Assembly (NCBI GenBank): GCA_039182735.1
Contig: JBCDCB010000003.1
Span: 62,001-126,000 of the forward strand
Direction: 5' to 3'
Source: JBCDCB01 sp039182735
GTDB taxonomy: Bacteria; Planctomycetota; Phycisphaerae; Phycisphaerales; UBA1924
Length of the DNA stretch: 64,000 nt
Notes under the pieces: generated by a model
Seen by the model: only the letters and a program-made list of their open reading frames with translations
Told to the model about the DNA's origin: nothing
Databases searched by the model: none
Shown: in pieces, positions 1 to 8,296 of the stretch
How positions within the stretch are numbered: the stretch's first letter is position 1
How the letters are laid out: each line of letters begins with the position of its first letter
Made by a program: the position numbers and the translations under genes

Positions 1-3000
1 GCGGAGCCGGGGCGATCGGTGGCGGCGGCAGCCTCTTCACCAGCATCCAGGCCCCCGGCACGATGTTCGTGGACGGCGGCGGCGACATGGTCACCGACAG
101 CGTCAACGACCAGTGGGTCGTCATCAACTACAACCCCGCGCAGTTCAACGACGCCACCCTCCGCGTCGCCGGCGACGCGACCGCCAACGACACCAACACC
201 GCGGACGCGAACTCCATCGCCAACGCCGAGAACTCCGCCTTCAACATCGTTGTTGCCGAGAACGGCGGCGGCGTGGCCTTCCAGTCGCCCTTCGCGGCTG
301 GTGACGGCACCCTCGGCGGCGACGGCAACGACGACTCCCAGACCTTCAACGGCATCGGTGACAGCATCGCGCCGCAGCTCGCCGACCTCAACGGCCCCGC
401 CGCGGGCGGCCAGGCCCCCTCGTTCCACGACCTCACCGGCGACGACTTCAAGCTCGACGCCGTTGCCCTGGTCTACGACGAGCCCATGGCCACCGGCTCC
501 GGCGGCACCGGCGTGACCGTCCTCCTCGTTGACGGTGTCTTCTTCGAAGACCCCACCACCTTCGACCCCACCACCAACTCCTTCGTCCGCACCGAGGTGG
601 ACATCGCCGAACCCGTCGTTGACAACGACGACATCATGGTGACCACCAGCGTCGCCAGCATCGACGTCAACAACAACGGCATGATCGATCCGCGTGAAAT
701 GAACAACGCGATCGTCTTCAGCCTGCCCACCGGGCTCGACTACACCAACGGCGGCGACGACCTCTGCCCCGGCACCGGTGGCGGCTTCGCCGCGATGACC
801 GGTCCCGCCACCGCGGCCCTCTACACCGTCGCCTACGACAGCAGCGTCGCCGGCGCCAACATCGCCGATGCCTCCGGCATCCCGGCCCCGACGCTCGCCG
901 CGGCCGGTGCCACCAACGACGAGGCGGCCCCCGGCCTCCTCTCGGCCAACTTCTTCACCGGCGACAACCAGCCGCCCTTCCCGGCCAACCAGAGCAACAA
1001 CCAGCTCCTCGTCGAGCAGCCCGCCGCTCCCGGCGCGCCCGCCGCGGGTGACCTGGGCGACCAGCGTGCCCTCGACCGCGTCGCCCTCGTGGCGACCGAG
1101 GTCCTCGCCGGTGGCTCCAACGCCATCATCGAGCAGGCCGTCCAGTTCACCGCCCCCGACGGCACCATCTTCATCCTCAACGACACCGACGATCCCACCG
1201 GCGGCGGCGTCGGCGTTGCCGCTGACGGCGCGTCCGACTTCCTCTTCTCCATCAACAACACCTCGACCTTCGGGTTCGAGGCTGGTGCCGGCGTTCCCGG
1301 CCCCGGCGCTCGCCCCGGCTCCTCCGCCTTCGACGTCGGCTCGACCGTGAACGTCGCGCCCGGCTCCGGCCTCATCGATACCGCCGGCAACGAGCTTGTC
1401 TCGTCCTCCGGCATCGAAGTCACCGACGCCGTCGCCCCCTACGTCGAGTTCCAGGTCGGCGTCAACGGTGGCACGCCCTTCCTCGGCGCCTTCCTCCTCG
1501 ATAACGATGGCGACGGCATCGCCGACGTCATCCGCCTCACCTTCTCCGAACCCGTCGCCGACCTCGACGCGATGGCCTTCGAAGACTTCACCGCCGCCCT
1601 CGGCGCCACCATCACCGACGCCGATGTCGATAGCGACAACCCCAACGTGGTCGAGCTCCAGCTCGGCGGCAACAACATCTCCATCAACCAGACCCTCGCC
1701 GTGACCTACAACGGCGCCTCGTCTGACGCCGCCGATCGCCTCATCACAGAGGCCGACGAAGACGGCTCCAACGACCCCGCCGACTCCGTCAGCGCGGCCA
1801 ACACCACCTTCCTCGCCCAGGCTCTCCCCGACGCCAACATCGTCACCGAGAACCTCGCCTTCTTCGACATCCAGGGCACCGTCGCCAACGCCCCTCGCGG
1901 CACCAAGATCTTCGCCGTCAACGTCATCCCCGTCGCGCAGTCGGCCGTGATGACCCACAACGGCGTCACCTTCAACATGGACGTCACCGACCCGCTCGTC
2001 GATACCTCCGGCTTCGGCGGCAGCCTTACGGCGATGACCAACGCCATTCTCGGCATCCGCAGCCAGGTCTTCCTCATCCGTCAGGGTGAGGCCGGCACCG
2101 CCGGTGCCGTCGGCACCAGTGGCGTCAACGTCAACAACCAGTTCTTCAGCAACTTCAAGACCGGCTCCGCCGTCTTCGGCGAGGGCGGGTCCGACACCAT
2201 CGACGTCGACCTCCGCACCCCGTCGCTCACCAACGTCACCTTCGTCGGTGCCGGCGAGTCGCCCTCCGACCGCATCGCGGGCGGCCGCGTTGACATGGGC
2301 TGGGACGCCGCCCGTTCGTTCTCGGGTACTTGGTACGACTTCTACGCTCGCGGCTACGCCGGTCCCGGCGGCGCCGTGATCGCCTCCCGCACCGTCATCG
2401 ATAACGACAGCGGCACCTACCTCCTGCACCACTCGGCGCCCATCAGCGCCTTCAACGGTCGCGGCCTGCTCAACTCCATCGGCTGGCCCATCATCATCAT
2501 CGTCGAGCTCCCCAACGGGCAGCGCTTCTTCGCCTCGTCGCTCCGTGCCGGCATCCCGCAGGCCATCGACGGGCCCACCGCGCCGGTCCTCTTCGCGGCT
2601 CAGAACCGCACCCAGAGCTCGGGCAACGCCCCCTCCGCCGTCAGCTTCAATATCGACCTCAACAACACCAACCGCACCTTCCTCCACCCCGGCTGGAACG
2701 TCGAGGGCTACCCCCTCTCCGGCGGTGTCGCCAACTCCAACGCCCGCGTCCCGGTTCTCCCGGCCAACGTGGATCAGGACAACATCCAGATCGGCACCTC
2801 GCCGATCCCGAACATCGGCCCCCTGGGCGCGTTCGGCTACTGGCTCGATAACAACGGTGACGGCGTCTGGACCGCGGCCGACGATGTCGGCGGCTTCCTC
2901 GGCTCCATGATCGTCGATCCCAAGGACATCCCCGGCTTCGCCTTCGTCCTCGACTCCTTCGGCGTCAGCCTCGGCAGCGCCATCCAGGGCGTCGCGGGCG

Positions 3001-3350
3001 GCTACGGCTTCGCCATCTTCAACGGCTTCGGCCCCGCCCCCTTCGGTGCCATCGTCGGTGTCGATCAGTTCGGCATCCCCTTCACCCCCGCGTCCGGCGC
3101 GATCTTCGGCTCCAACAACTTCCCCAACAACAACACCACCCAGGGTTGGGCCATCGTCACCGCTCCCACGAGCACCTCTGACATCAACACCTTCTTCACC
3201 GCCAACCCCGAAGTCGATGCCATCTTCACCTTCGAGAACACCTTCGGCACCAACGGCCAGATCCAGGTCAGCTCGTCCCGCAACGGCGTGGGCGACACCG
3301 AGTCCATCTCGGCCGGCCAGGGCCTCGTCACGCACTTCCAGATTCCCTGA
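1..3350 (+). CDS. Large exported-type protein with EF-hand-like calcium loops (5' partial)
   Basis: The reading frame is already open at the left edge (first full codon at position 3), so the N-terminus and any signal peptide lie outside the window; about 1,116 residues are visible. I do not recognise a named family. The protein is rich in Gly, Ala, Asn, Asp and Thr and poor in Lys and Cys, typical of secreted or surface beta-rich proteins. Three acidic loops stand out: DVNNNGMIDPRE encoded at about 663-698, which matches the 12-residue EF-hand pattern; DNDGDGIADV at about 1500; and DNNGDGVWTAAD at about 2847-2882. The middle loop precedes 'RLTFSEPV', reminiscent of Ig-like bacterial surface repeats. 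No dockerin or PEP-CTERM tail is seen at its end. A hairpin terminator follows. It lies just upstream of a dockerin protein and a type II secretion operon, so it could be secretion cargo (inference). Confidence 0.75.
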   Translation, partial: GAGAIGGGGSLFTSIQAPGTMFVDGGGDMVTDSVNDQWVVINYNPAQFNDATLRVAGDATANDTNTADANSIANAENSAFNIVVAENGGGVAFQSPFAAGDGTLGGDGNDDSQTFNGIGDSIAPQLADLNGPAAGGQAPSFHDLTGDDFKLDAVALVYDEPMATGSGGTGVTVLLVDGVFFEDPTTFDPTTNSFVRTEVDIAEPVVDNDDIMVTTSVASIDVNNNGMIDPREMNNAIVFSLPTGLDYTNGGDDLCPGTGGGFAAMTGPATAALYTVAYDSSVAGANIADASGIPAPTLAAAGATNDEAAPGLLSANFFTGDNQPPFPANQSNNQLLVEQPAAPGAPAAGDLGDQRALDRVALVATEVLAGGSNAIIEQAVQFTAPDGTIFILNDTDDPTGGGVGVAADGASDFLFSINNTSTFGFEAGAGVPGPGARPGSSAFDVGSTVNVAPGSGLIDTAGNELVSSSGIEVTDAVAPYVEFQVGVNGGTPFLGAFLLDNDGDGIADVIRLTFSEPVADLDAMAFEDFTAALGATITDADVDSDNPNVVELQLGGNNISINQTLAVTYNGASSDAADRLITEADEDGSNDPADSVSAANTTFLAQALPDANIVTENLAFFDIQGTVANAPRGTKIFAVNVIPVAQSAVMTHNGVTFNMDVTDPLVDTSGFGGSLTAMTNAILGIRSQVFLIRQGEAGTAGAVGTSGVNVNNQFFSNFKTGSAVFGEGGSDTIDVDLRTPSLTNVTFVGAGESPSDRIAGGRVDMGWDAARSFSGTWYDFYARGYAGPGGAVIASRTVIDNDSGTYLLHHSAPISAFNGRGLLNSIGWPIIIIVELPNGQRFFASSLRAGIPQAIDGPTAPVLFAAQNRTQSSGNAPSAVSFNIDLNNTNRTFLHPGWNVEGYPLSGGVANSNARVPVLPANVDQDNIQIGTSPIPNIGPLGAFGYWLDNNGDGVWTAADDVGGFLGSMIVDPKDIPGFAFVLDSFGVSLGSAIQGVAGGYGFAIFNGFGPAPFGAIVGVDQFGIPFTPASGAIFGSNNFPNNNTTQGWAIVTAPTSTSDINTFFTANPEVDAIFTFENTFGTNGQIQVSSSRNGVGDTESISAGQGLVTHFQIP

Positions 3351-3395
3351 TCGATCGCACCAACCGATCGTGAACGGGTCTAGATGACACCTCCC

Positions 3396-3424
3396 GCGGG
3401 GGCTCCGAAAGGGGCCCCCGCTTT
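3396..3424 (+). terminator. Rho-independent terminator with GAAA tetraloop
   Basis: An 11-bp stem (3396-3406 with 3411-3421, one G-T wobble) closes on a GAAA tetraloop and is followed by TTT. It lies 45 nt after the stop of the large calcium-loop protein and separates it from the dockerin/gsp operon. Confidence 0.7.
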
Positions 3425-3490
3425 GGATTTCCAACGGCTACAGTTGTCCGCTGCGGGACCGCCTCGCCCGCGCCAGGAGGGCAAACAGAG

Positions 3491-4390
3491 ATGCGCATCA
3501 CCCAACTCAGCATGCTCCTCGTCGTCGCGCTCGCACTCGCGATCACCCCCTCCGCCCTCGCACAAGCCGACGGCGGAGATGGCGGCGGCACGGGCGATGA
3601 TCAAGGCTCCGGCGGCGAAACCGACGGCGTTGGGGACACCGGCGGCGATGCCGGAGGAGACGCGACCGACGGCGCCGGAGACGGCGATGCTGGCGGCTCC
3701 GATGGAGACGCCGGAGACGCGGGCGATGGCACCGGCGATGGCACCGGCGATGACGCCGGGGGCGGGGGCAACGGGGGCGGCACCGCCTTCGAATCCGACC
3801 CCTTCCTCCAGGAACGCATCGAGGGCGAAGTGCTCGGCGGCGAGGGATTCTCGCCCGAGGGCGGCGACGCCGTCCGCGCCTACTTCGAAGGCGAAGCCCT
3901 CTCCGAAGCACAGGTCGGCGACGACGGCAGGTTCAGCATCCTCCTCATCGGCGACAACACCGCCACCCTCACTGTCAACGAAGGCCCCGTCCGCGGCGCC
4001 AACATCTCCTTCCGCTACTTCGACCAGAGCCAGAACACCGAACGCACCGACGTCCAGGTCGAGACGCCCACCGGCGAACCCTTCAACTTCACCTTCCAGG
4101 GCGAAGAAGTCGTCTCCGTGCCCTTCCTGCCCTTCGACCTGACGCCCACCCGCAACTTCAACCTTCGCGTGGGTGTCGAGGGCGCCGGGGGGAGCGGTTC
4201 GGGCGAACCCGCCGGCAACTTTGACGTCGATGGCAACGGCGTCGTCAACACCAAGGACGCCGCCATGGTCCTCCGCATCGTCACCACCGGCGGGACCGGC
4301 GTGGACGAAGACACCCGCGCCCGCGCCGACGTCGATGGCAACGGGGCCATCAACACGCAGGACGCCATCGGGGTCCTCCAGAACCGATGA
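3491..4390 (+). CDS. Exported dockerin-domain protein, coupled to gspH
   Basis: 299 residues. A Sec signal peptide is clear: a short basic start, a hydrophobic core and an ALAQA-type cleavage site near residue 25. Residues about 27-95 are a Gly/Asp/Thr low-complexity linker. Residues about 98-235 form an unrecognised, probably beta-rich domain. The C-terminus carries two dockerin-type calcium loops, DVDGNGVVNTKD from residue 245 and DVDGNGAINTQD from residue 280, each followed by a short helix, as in type I dockerins. Known dockerins bind cohesins; in planctomycetes they often end secreted proteins without any known scaffoldin, so the partner is unknown. AGGAGG sits 10 nt before the ATG. The TGA overlaps the ATG of the gspH-like gene (ATGA), so the two are translationally coupled. 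It may be a T2SS substrate or accessory (inference). Confidence 0.85.
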   Translation: MRITQLSMLLVVALALAITPSALAQADGGDGGGTGDDQGSGGETDGVGDTGGDAGGDATDGAGDGDAGGSDGDAGDAGDGTGDGTGDDAGGGGNGGGTAFESDPFLQERIEGEVLGGEGFSPEGGDAVRAYFEGEALSEAQVGDDGRFSILLIGDNTATLTVNEGPVRGANISFRYFDQSQNTERTDVQVETPTGEPFNFTFQGEEVVSVPFLPFDLTPTRNFNLRVGVEGAGGSGSGEPAGNFDVDGNGVVNTKDAAMVLRIVTTGGTGVDEDTRARADVDGNGAINTQDAIGVLQNR

Positions 4391-4866
4391 ACGCTCGACG
4401 CGCGTTCACTCTCTTCGAGATCCTCGTCGTCACCGCCGTGGTCGCGCTGCTCGCCGGCGTCATCGCGACCGGGATCGCGCGCACGAGCGACTCGGCGCGC
4501 GCGCGACAGGCTGCCGGCGCGATCGTCTCCGCCCTTGCGATCCAGCGTGCGCACGCCATGGACCGGGGGCGCCCGCACGATATCGAGCTCATCGCGATCG
4601 ATGAGTCGCTGATCGCGCGCACGGAAGCGGGGGAGTCCGAATGGAAGATCGGGGCGATCGCGCTCGATGCGCTGCGTCCCGAGCCGCTGCCGACACGAGA
4701 CCTGCGCGCGCCGAGTCGTGATCGCGTGACGATCCGCTTTTCGCCCGACGGTCGCGCCGACGTGCGCCGGATCGATGCATCCGCGCAAGGATCGGGCGAT
4801 ACACTCTTTACGATTCTTGTCGATCCGTTGTCCGGGACGCCGACATTGATGAGAGATCGATCCTGA
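4387..4866 (+). CDS. gspH: GspH-like minor pseudopilin
   Basis: 159 residues. The N-terminus MNARRAFTLFEILVV is a type IV prepilin-like leader: a short basic leader, a cleavage point before Phe, Glu at mature position 5, then a hydrophobic helix. The usual Gly at -1 is Ala. The rest is a small, divergent globular domain fitting GspH by size and operon position; assignment as GspH rather than another minor pseudopilin is tentative. It would be processed by a prepilin peptidase that is not encoded here and would join the pseudopilus tip. Its ATG overlaps the stop of the dockerin gene, and gspG follows after 20 nt. Confidence 0.75.
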   Translation: MNARRAFTLFEILVVTAVVALLAGVIATGIARTSDSARARQAAGAIVSALAIQRAHAMDRGRPHDIELIAIDESLIARTEAGESEWKIGAIALDALRPEPLPTRDLRAPSRDRVTIRFSPDGRADVRRIDASAQGSGDTLFTILVDPLSGTPTLMRDRS

Positions 4867-4886
4867 CCCACCGCGGCCGGAGGCCC

Positions 4887-5324
4887 ATGATGACATCACG
4901 CGTGCACGCGGAGCGTGCCAGCCGACGCGCGTTCTCGCTCTTCGAGATCCTGATCGTGATCGCGATCATCGGGCTGCTGGCGGCTTTGGCCGTCCCGCGT
5001 CTCGTGAAACAGCTCGGCAAGGCGCAGGTGCAGACGACCAAGGCCAACATCGCGCTGCTCAACGGCGCGGTGGTCTCCTTCCGCACCGATGTCGGCCGCT
5101 ATCCCTCCGAGCAGGAAGGGCTGGCGGCGCTCGTCAGCAACGACGCCTCGATCGAGCAATGGGACGGGCCGTACCTCGAGCGGGTCACCCTCCCGCAGGA
5201 CGGCTGGAACCGCGACTTCGTGTACAAGCTCGACGAGCAGTTCGGGTACCGCATCGTTTCGTACGGTGCCGACGGGCAGCCGGGGGGCGACGGCGAGAAC
5301 GCCGACCTCGACAACCGCACATGA
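4887..5324 (+). CDS. gspG: GspG major pseudopilin of the type II secretion system
   Basis: 145 residues. It has a prepilin-type N-terminus (RRAFSLFEILIVIAIIGLL) with Glu at mature position 5 and a long hydrophobic helix. It then shows the GspG signature: GRYPSEQEGLAAL, a WDGPYL segment, and a C-terminal DxxGYRIVSYGADGQPGGDG stretch resembling the calcium-binding loop of GspG. Polymerised GspG forms the periplasmic pseudopilus that acts as the piston of the system. GGAGG lies a few bases before the ATG at 4887; a second in-frame ATG at 4890 is possible. The stop overlaps the ATG of gspE by ATGA. Position -1 is Ala rather than Gly. Confidence 0.93.
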   Translation: MMTSRVHAERASRRAFSLFEILIVIAIIGLLAALAVPRLVKQLGKAQVQTTKANIALLNGAVVSFRTDVGRYPSEQEGLAALVSNDASIEQWDGPYLERVTLPQDGWNRDFVYKLDEQFGYRIVSYGADGQPGGDGENADLDNRT

Positions 5325-7024
5325 GCGTGATCGACTCGCCAACCCCGCGCGCGCCGGCGCTCGATCCCTCGGCGTTCCGCGCGCACCTGCGCGCGCACGC
5401 GGGCGTCTCCGACGACGATCTGCGCCTCGCGCGCGCCGTCGCGAAACAGCAGGGGGTCAGCGAGGTCAAGGCCATCCTCGATCTGGGGCTGCTCAGCGAA
5501 GACGTGCTCGCTGACCACCTCGCGCGCGCGCTCGACCTGCCGCGCTGGCGACTGGACGACGAGCTCGGCCTGCTCGCGAGCGACGTGCCCGCGTCGTTCC
5601 TCGAGAGCGCCTCGGCGCTGCTGCTCGAAGAGGCGAGCGACGCCGACGAACCCGCGATCGTCCGCTGCGTGCTCGCAGATCCATCCGACCGCGCCTCGCT
5701 CAACGCGATCGGCGCGCACCTCTCGGGCGCGGCGCAGCACACCCGCACCGAGTTCTTCATCGGCACGCACAAAGACGTCAGCGTCTTCCTCCTGCGCGAG
5801 CAGGAAGACGCCGACGAGGAGGGTGCGCGCACGACGACCGGCGCGCTCGACATCGACGCCGAGCTCGCCGCGCTCCGCGACCAAGCGAGCGAAGCGCCGG
5901 TCGTGCGGTTCTTCAATCAGGCCGTCGAGCGCGCGATGGACCTCGGCGCATCGGACATCCACTTCGAGCGCTTCGATCGGCGCACCGCGCTGCGCTACCG
6001 CGTGGACGGCATCCTGATCGACCAGCCCGCGCCGCCCCCCCCGATGTACGAGCCTCTGCTCGTGCGCCTCAAGATCATGGCGAACCTCGACATCGCCGAA
6101 CGCCGGCGCGCGCAGGACGGGCGCATCCGCGTTCGACTCCGCGGCAGGCAGGTCGATATCCGCCTCTCCATCGTCCCGACCATGTACGGGCAGGACGCGG
6201 TGCTCCGCATCCAGGACCGCCAGCGCCTCAGCGACATCGACCTCACCGATCTCGGCTTCGCCGATTCACAGATCGACGCGCTCATGCGCATCGGCGGTAA
6301 GAGCCACGGCATCCTGCTCATCACCGGCCCCACCGGCTCCGGCAAAACCACCACCCTCTACGCCATGCTCCGACGCCTCGTCAGCGTCGAACGCAAGGTC
6401 ATCACCGTCGAAGACCCCGTCGAGTACGCCATGGAGGGCGTCACCCAGATCCAGGTCAACAGCCAGATCGGGCTCACGTTCGGCGGCGCACTGCGCAACA
6501 TCCTCCGCCACGATCCCGACGTCATCCTCGTCGGCGAGATCCGCGACGCCGAGACCGCCGAGATCGCCTTCCAGGCCTCGCTCACCGGTCACCTCGTGCT
6601 CAGCACGCTGCACACCAACGACGTGCCGGGCACATTCGTGCGCCTCGTCGATATGGGCGTCGAGCCCTACCTCGTGAACGCCGCCGTCGAGGGCGTCTCC
6701 GCGCAGCGTCTGCTCCGACGCGTGTGCGCAACGTGCGGGAACGATCCCGATGCGCGCGCGACCTGCAAGTCGTGCGCGGGGCTCGGCTACCGCGGGCGCG
6801 TCGCGGTCATGGAGTTCGCCACCAGCACCCGCGACGTCAAGCAGGCGATGCTCGACGGCGCCGAGGAACACAACGTGCGGGCGGCGCTCGTTCGCGCAGG
6901 CTTCCGCACCATGCGTGAAGAAGCGCATCGGCTTATCGATCGCGGGCTCACCGATCAGGCTGAGGTCATCCGCGTGCTCGGGCACCCCGAGGCGTCTGCA
7001 TTTGAAGGGGACGCGACGCCGTGA
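5321..7024 (+). CDS. gspE: GspE, type II secretion motor ATPase
   Basis: 567 residues from the ATG overlapping the gspG stop. An N-terminal MshEN/T2SSE_N-type domain (about 1-150) is followed by the secretion ATPase core: Walker A GPTGSGKT at 336-343, the Asp box and Walker B region (RHDPDVILVGEIRD), and the His box (LVLSTLHTND). It is a cytoplasmic hexameric ATPase that drives pseudopilus assembly through the GspL/GspF platform. The C-terminal zinc knuckle is present (Cys 469, 472, 482, 485) but the spacer between its two CxxC pairs is only 9 residues, whereas GspE and PilB proteins usually have about 25-30. The 3' end overlaps gspF by GTGA. A longer upstream reading frame exists but overlaps gspG and is not coding-like. 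Confidence 0.95.
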   Translation: MSVIDSPTPRAPALDPSAFRAHLRAHAGVSDDDLRLARAVAKQQGVSEVKAILDLGLLSEDVLADHLARALDLPRWRLDDELGLLASDVPASFLESASALLLEEASDADEPAIVRCVLADPSDRASLNAIGAHLSGAAQHTRTEFFIGTHKDVSVFLLREQEDADEEGARTTTGALDIDAELAALRDQASEAPVVRFFNQAVERAMDLGASDIHFERFDRRTALRYRVDGILIDQPAPPPPMYEPLLVRLKIMANLDIAERRRAQDGRIRVRLRGRQVDIRLSIVPTMYGQDAVLRIQDRQRLSDIDLTDLGFADSQIDALMRIGGKSHGILLITGPTGSGKTTTLYAMLRRLVSVERKVITVEDPVEYAMEGVTQIQVNSQIGLTFGGALRNILRHDPDVILVGEIRDAETAEIAFQASLTGHLVLSTLHTNDVPGTFVRLVDMGVEPYLVNAAVEGVSAQRLLRRVCATCGNDPDARATCKSCAGLGYRGRVAVMEFATSTRDVKQAMLDGAEEHNVRAALVRAGFRTMREEAHRLIDRGLTDQAEVIRVLGHPEASAFEGDATP

Positions 7025-8238
7025 CGCAGTTCTCCTTCAGGGCGATCCCGCTCGAGCGGCGCACGGGCGACGTCATCGACGGCGTGCGCGAGGCGAGCGA
7101 TGTCGATTCGCTCCGCAGCGCGCTCCGCGAGCAGGGCCTCGTGATGCTCAGCGCGCGCCCGCTGCACGTCGCCGACGCGATCCGTGCGCGGCTTAGGCGC
7201 GACCGACCGCGCTCGAGCGACGGTCGCTGGTTCTTCTCGACCCTGCGCACCATGCTCGCGAGCAAGGTGCCGATCGAATCGGCGCTGGGCACGATGTCCG
7301 AACTCGCGCCGGGCCCGCGCGTGCGCGCCGTCTGCGACAAGGTGCGTGGCGAGCTCCGCGCCGGGCGTTCGCTGCCCGAGGCGATCGCTTCGATCGAACG
7401 CCTCGCGCAGCCGCACCATCTCGCCATCATCGAGAGCGGCAGCGCCGCGGGGCGTCTCGACCACGCGATCGAACTCGTCGATGCGCAGCTCGCGCGCAGC
7501 GAGGCACTGCGCAAGACGCTTGTCGCGCGCCTCACGTACCCAGTCATCCTGCTGATCGCCGCGGTCGGCGTTGTCTGGTTTCTCGCGACGTTCGTGATTC
7601 CCAAGTTCGCCGAGACGCTCAGCGCGATGGGCGGCGAGATGCCCGGCGCGACCGCCCTCACGCTCGCCGCCGCGGATCACGTTGTCTGGATCGTCCCGGC
7701 GCTCTTCGTCGTCGTGCTGCTGCTCGCGGGCGCGCGCGACGTGCTGCTCGGGCCAGCCGGGAAGCGGCGGGTCTCGGCGCTCGTCTTGAAGACGCCGATC
7801 GTCGGGGACCTCGTCTGGCACGCGCAGAGCGCGATCGTCGCCGACATCATCGCGACGATGATCGAGGGCGGCGGCGAACTGCTCGCGGGTGTCGATCAGG
7901 CGGTCGGCGTGGTGCGCTCGCCGGTGCTCGCCGAGCGGCTGCGCGCCGCGCGAGACGCCGTCAGCGCCGGCGCCGACATCGGCGAAGCATTCAGCGAACA
8001 GCAGGTCTTCCCGCCCATGTGCGCCGCGGTGGTCCGCGTGGGGGTGAAGGCTGGCGAGCTCGGCCCGGCCCTGCGTCGGGCGTCGTTGATGGCCGGCGAA
8101 CGCCAGGAGGCCCTCACGCAGCGCCTGCTCACGTTCATGCAGCCCGCGGTGGTGCTGCTGCTCGCGGGCGTGGTGCTGTGGGTGGTCTATTCGCTCATCA
8201 TCGGTATGCTGGCGATCAACGACGTGGGAACGCTGTGA
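7021..8238 (+). CDS. gspF: GspF, inner-membrane platform protein of the T2SS
   Basis: 405 residues; GTG start overlapping the gspE stop (GTGA). It shows the duplicated T2SSF domain: a first helical domain (about 65-165, including 'RSLPEAIASIERLAQPHHLAIIE'), membrane segments near 175-200 and 220-240, a second helical domain (about 270-370), and a final hydrophobic helix near 375-398. GspF connects the ATPase ring to the pseudopilus in the inner membrane. The length matches the family. A 58-nt gap follows, with its own ribosome-binding site for gspD. Confidence 0.93.
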   Translation: MTQFSFRAIPLERRTGDVIDGVREASDVDSLRSALREQGLVMLSARPLHVADAIRARLRRDRPRSSDGRWFFSTLRTMLASKVPIESALGTMSELAPGPRVRAVCDKVRGELRAGRSLPEAIASIERLAQPHHLAIIESGSAAGRLDHAIELVDAQLARSEALRKTLVARLTYPVILLIAAVGVVWFLATFVIPKFAETLSAMGGEMPGATALTLAAADHVVWIVPALFVVVLLLAGARDVLLGPAGKRRVSALVLKTPIVGDLVWHAQSAIVADIIATMIEGGGELLAGVDQAVGVVRSPVLAERLRAARDAVSAGADIGEAFSEQQVFPPMCAAVVRVGVKAGELGPALRRASLMAGERQEALTQRLLTFMQPAVVLLLAGVVLWVVYSLIIGMLAINDVGTL

Positions 8239-8296
8239 GCGCAGGAGGCGCGGAGCGCCGCTCGACGCGCGAGCAGTCAGCACGGAAGGACGCATC

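Noticed and set aside
3543..3911. Arg-rich minus-strand ORF opposite the dockerin linker
   Set aside because: A shadow of the Gly/Asp-coding linker; nearly all Arg and not protein-like.
5159..5320. Longer N-terminus for GspE
   Set aside because: It would overlap gspG by over 160 nt. The ATG at 5321 overlaps the gspG stop as elsewhere in the operon.
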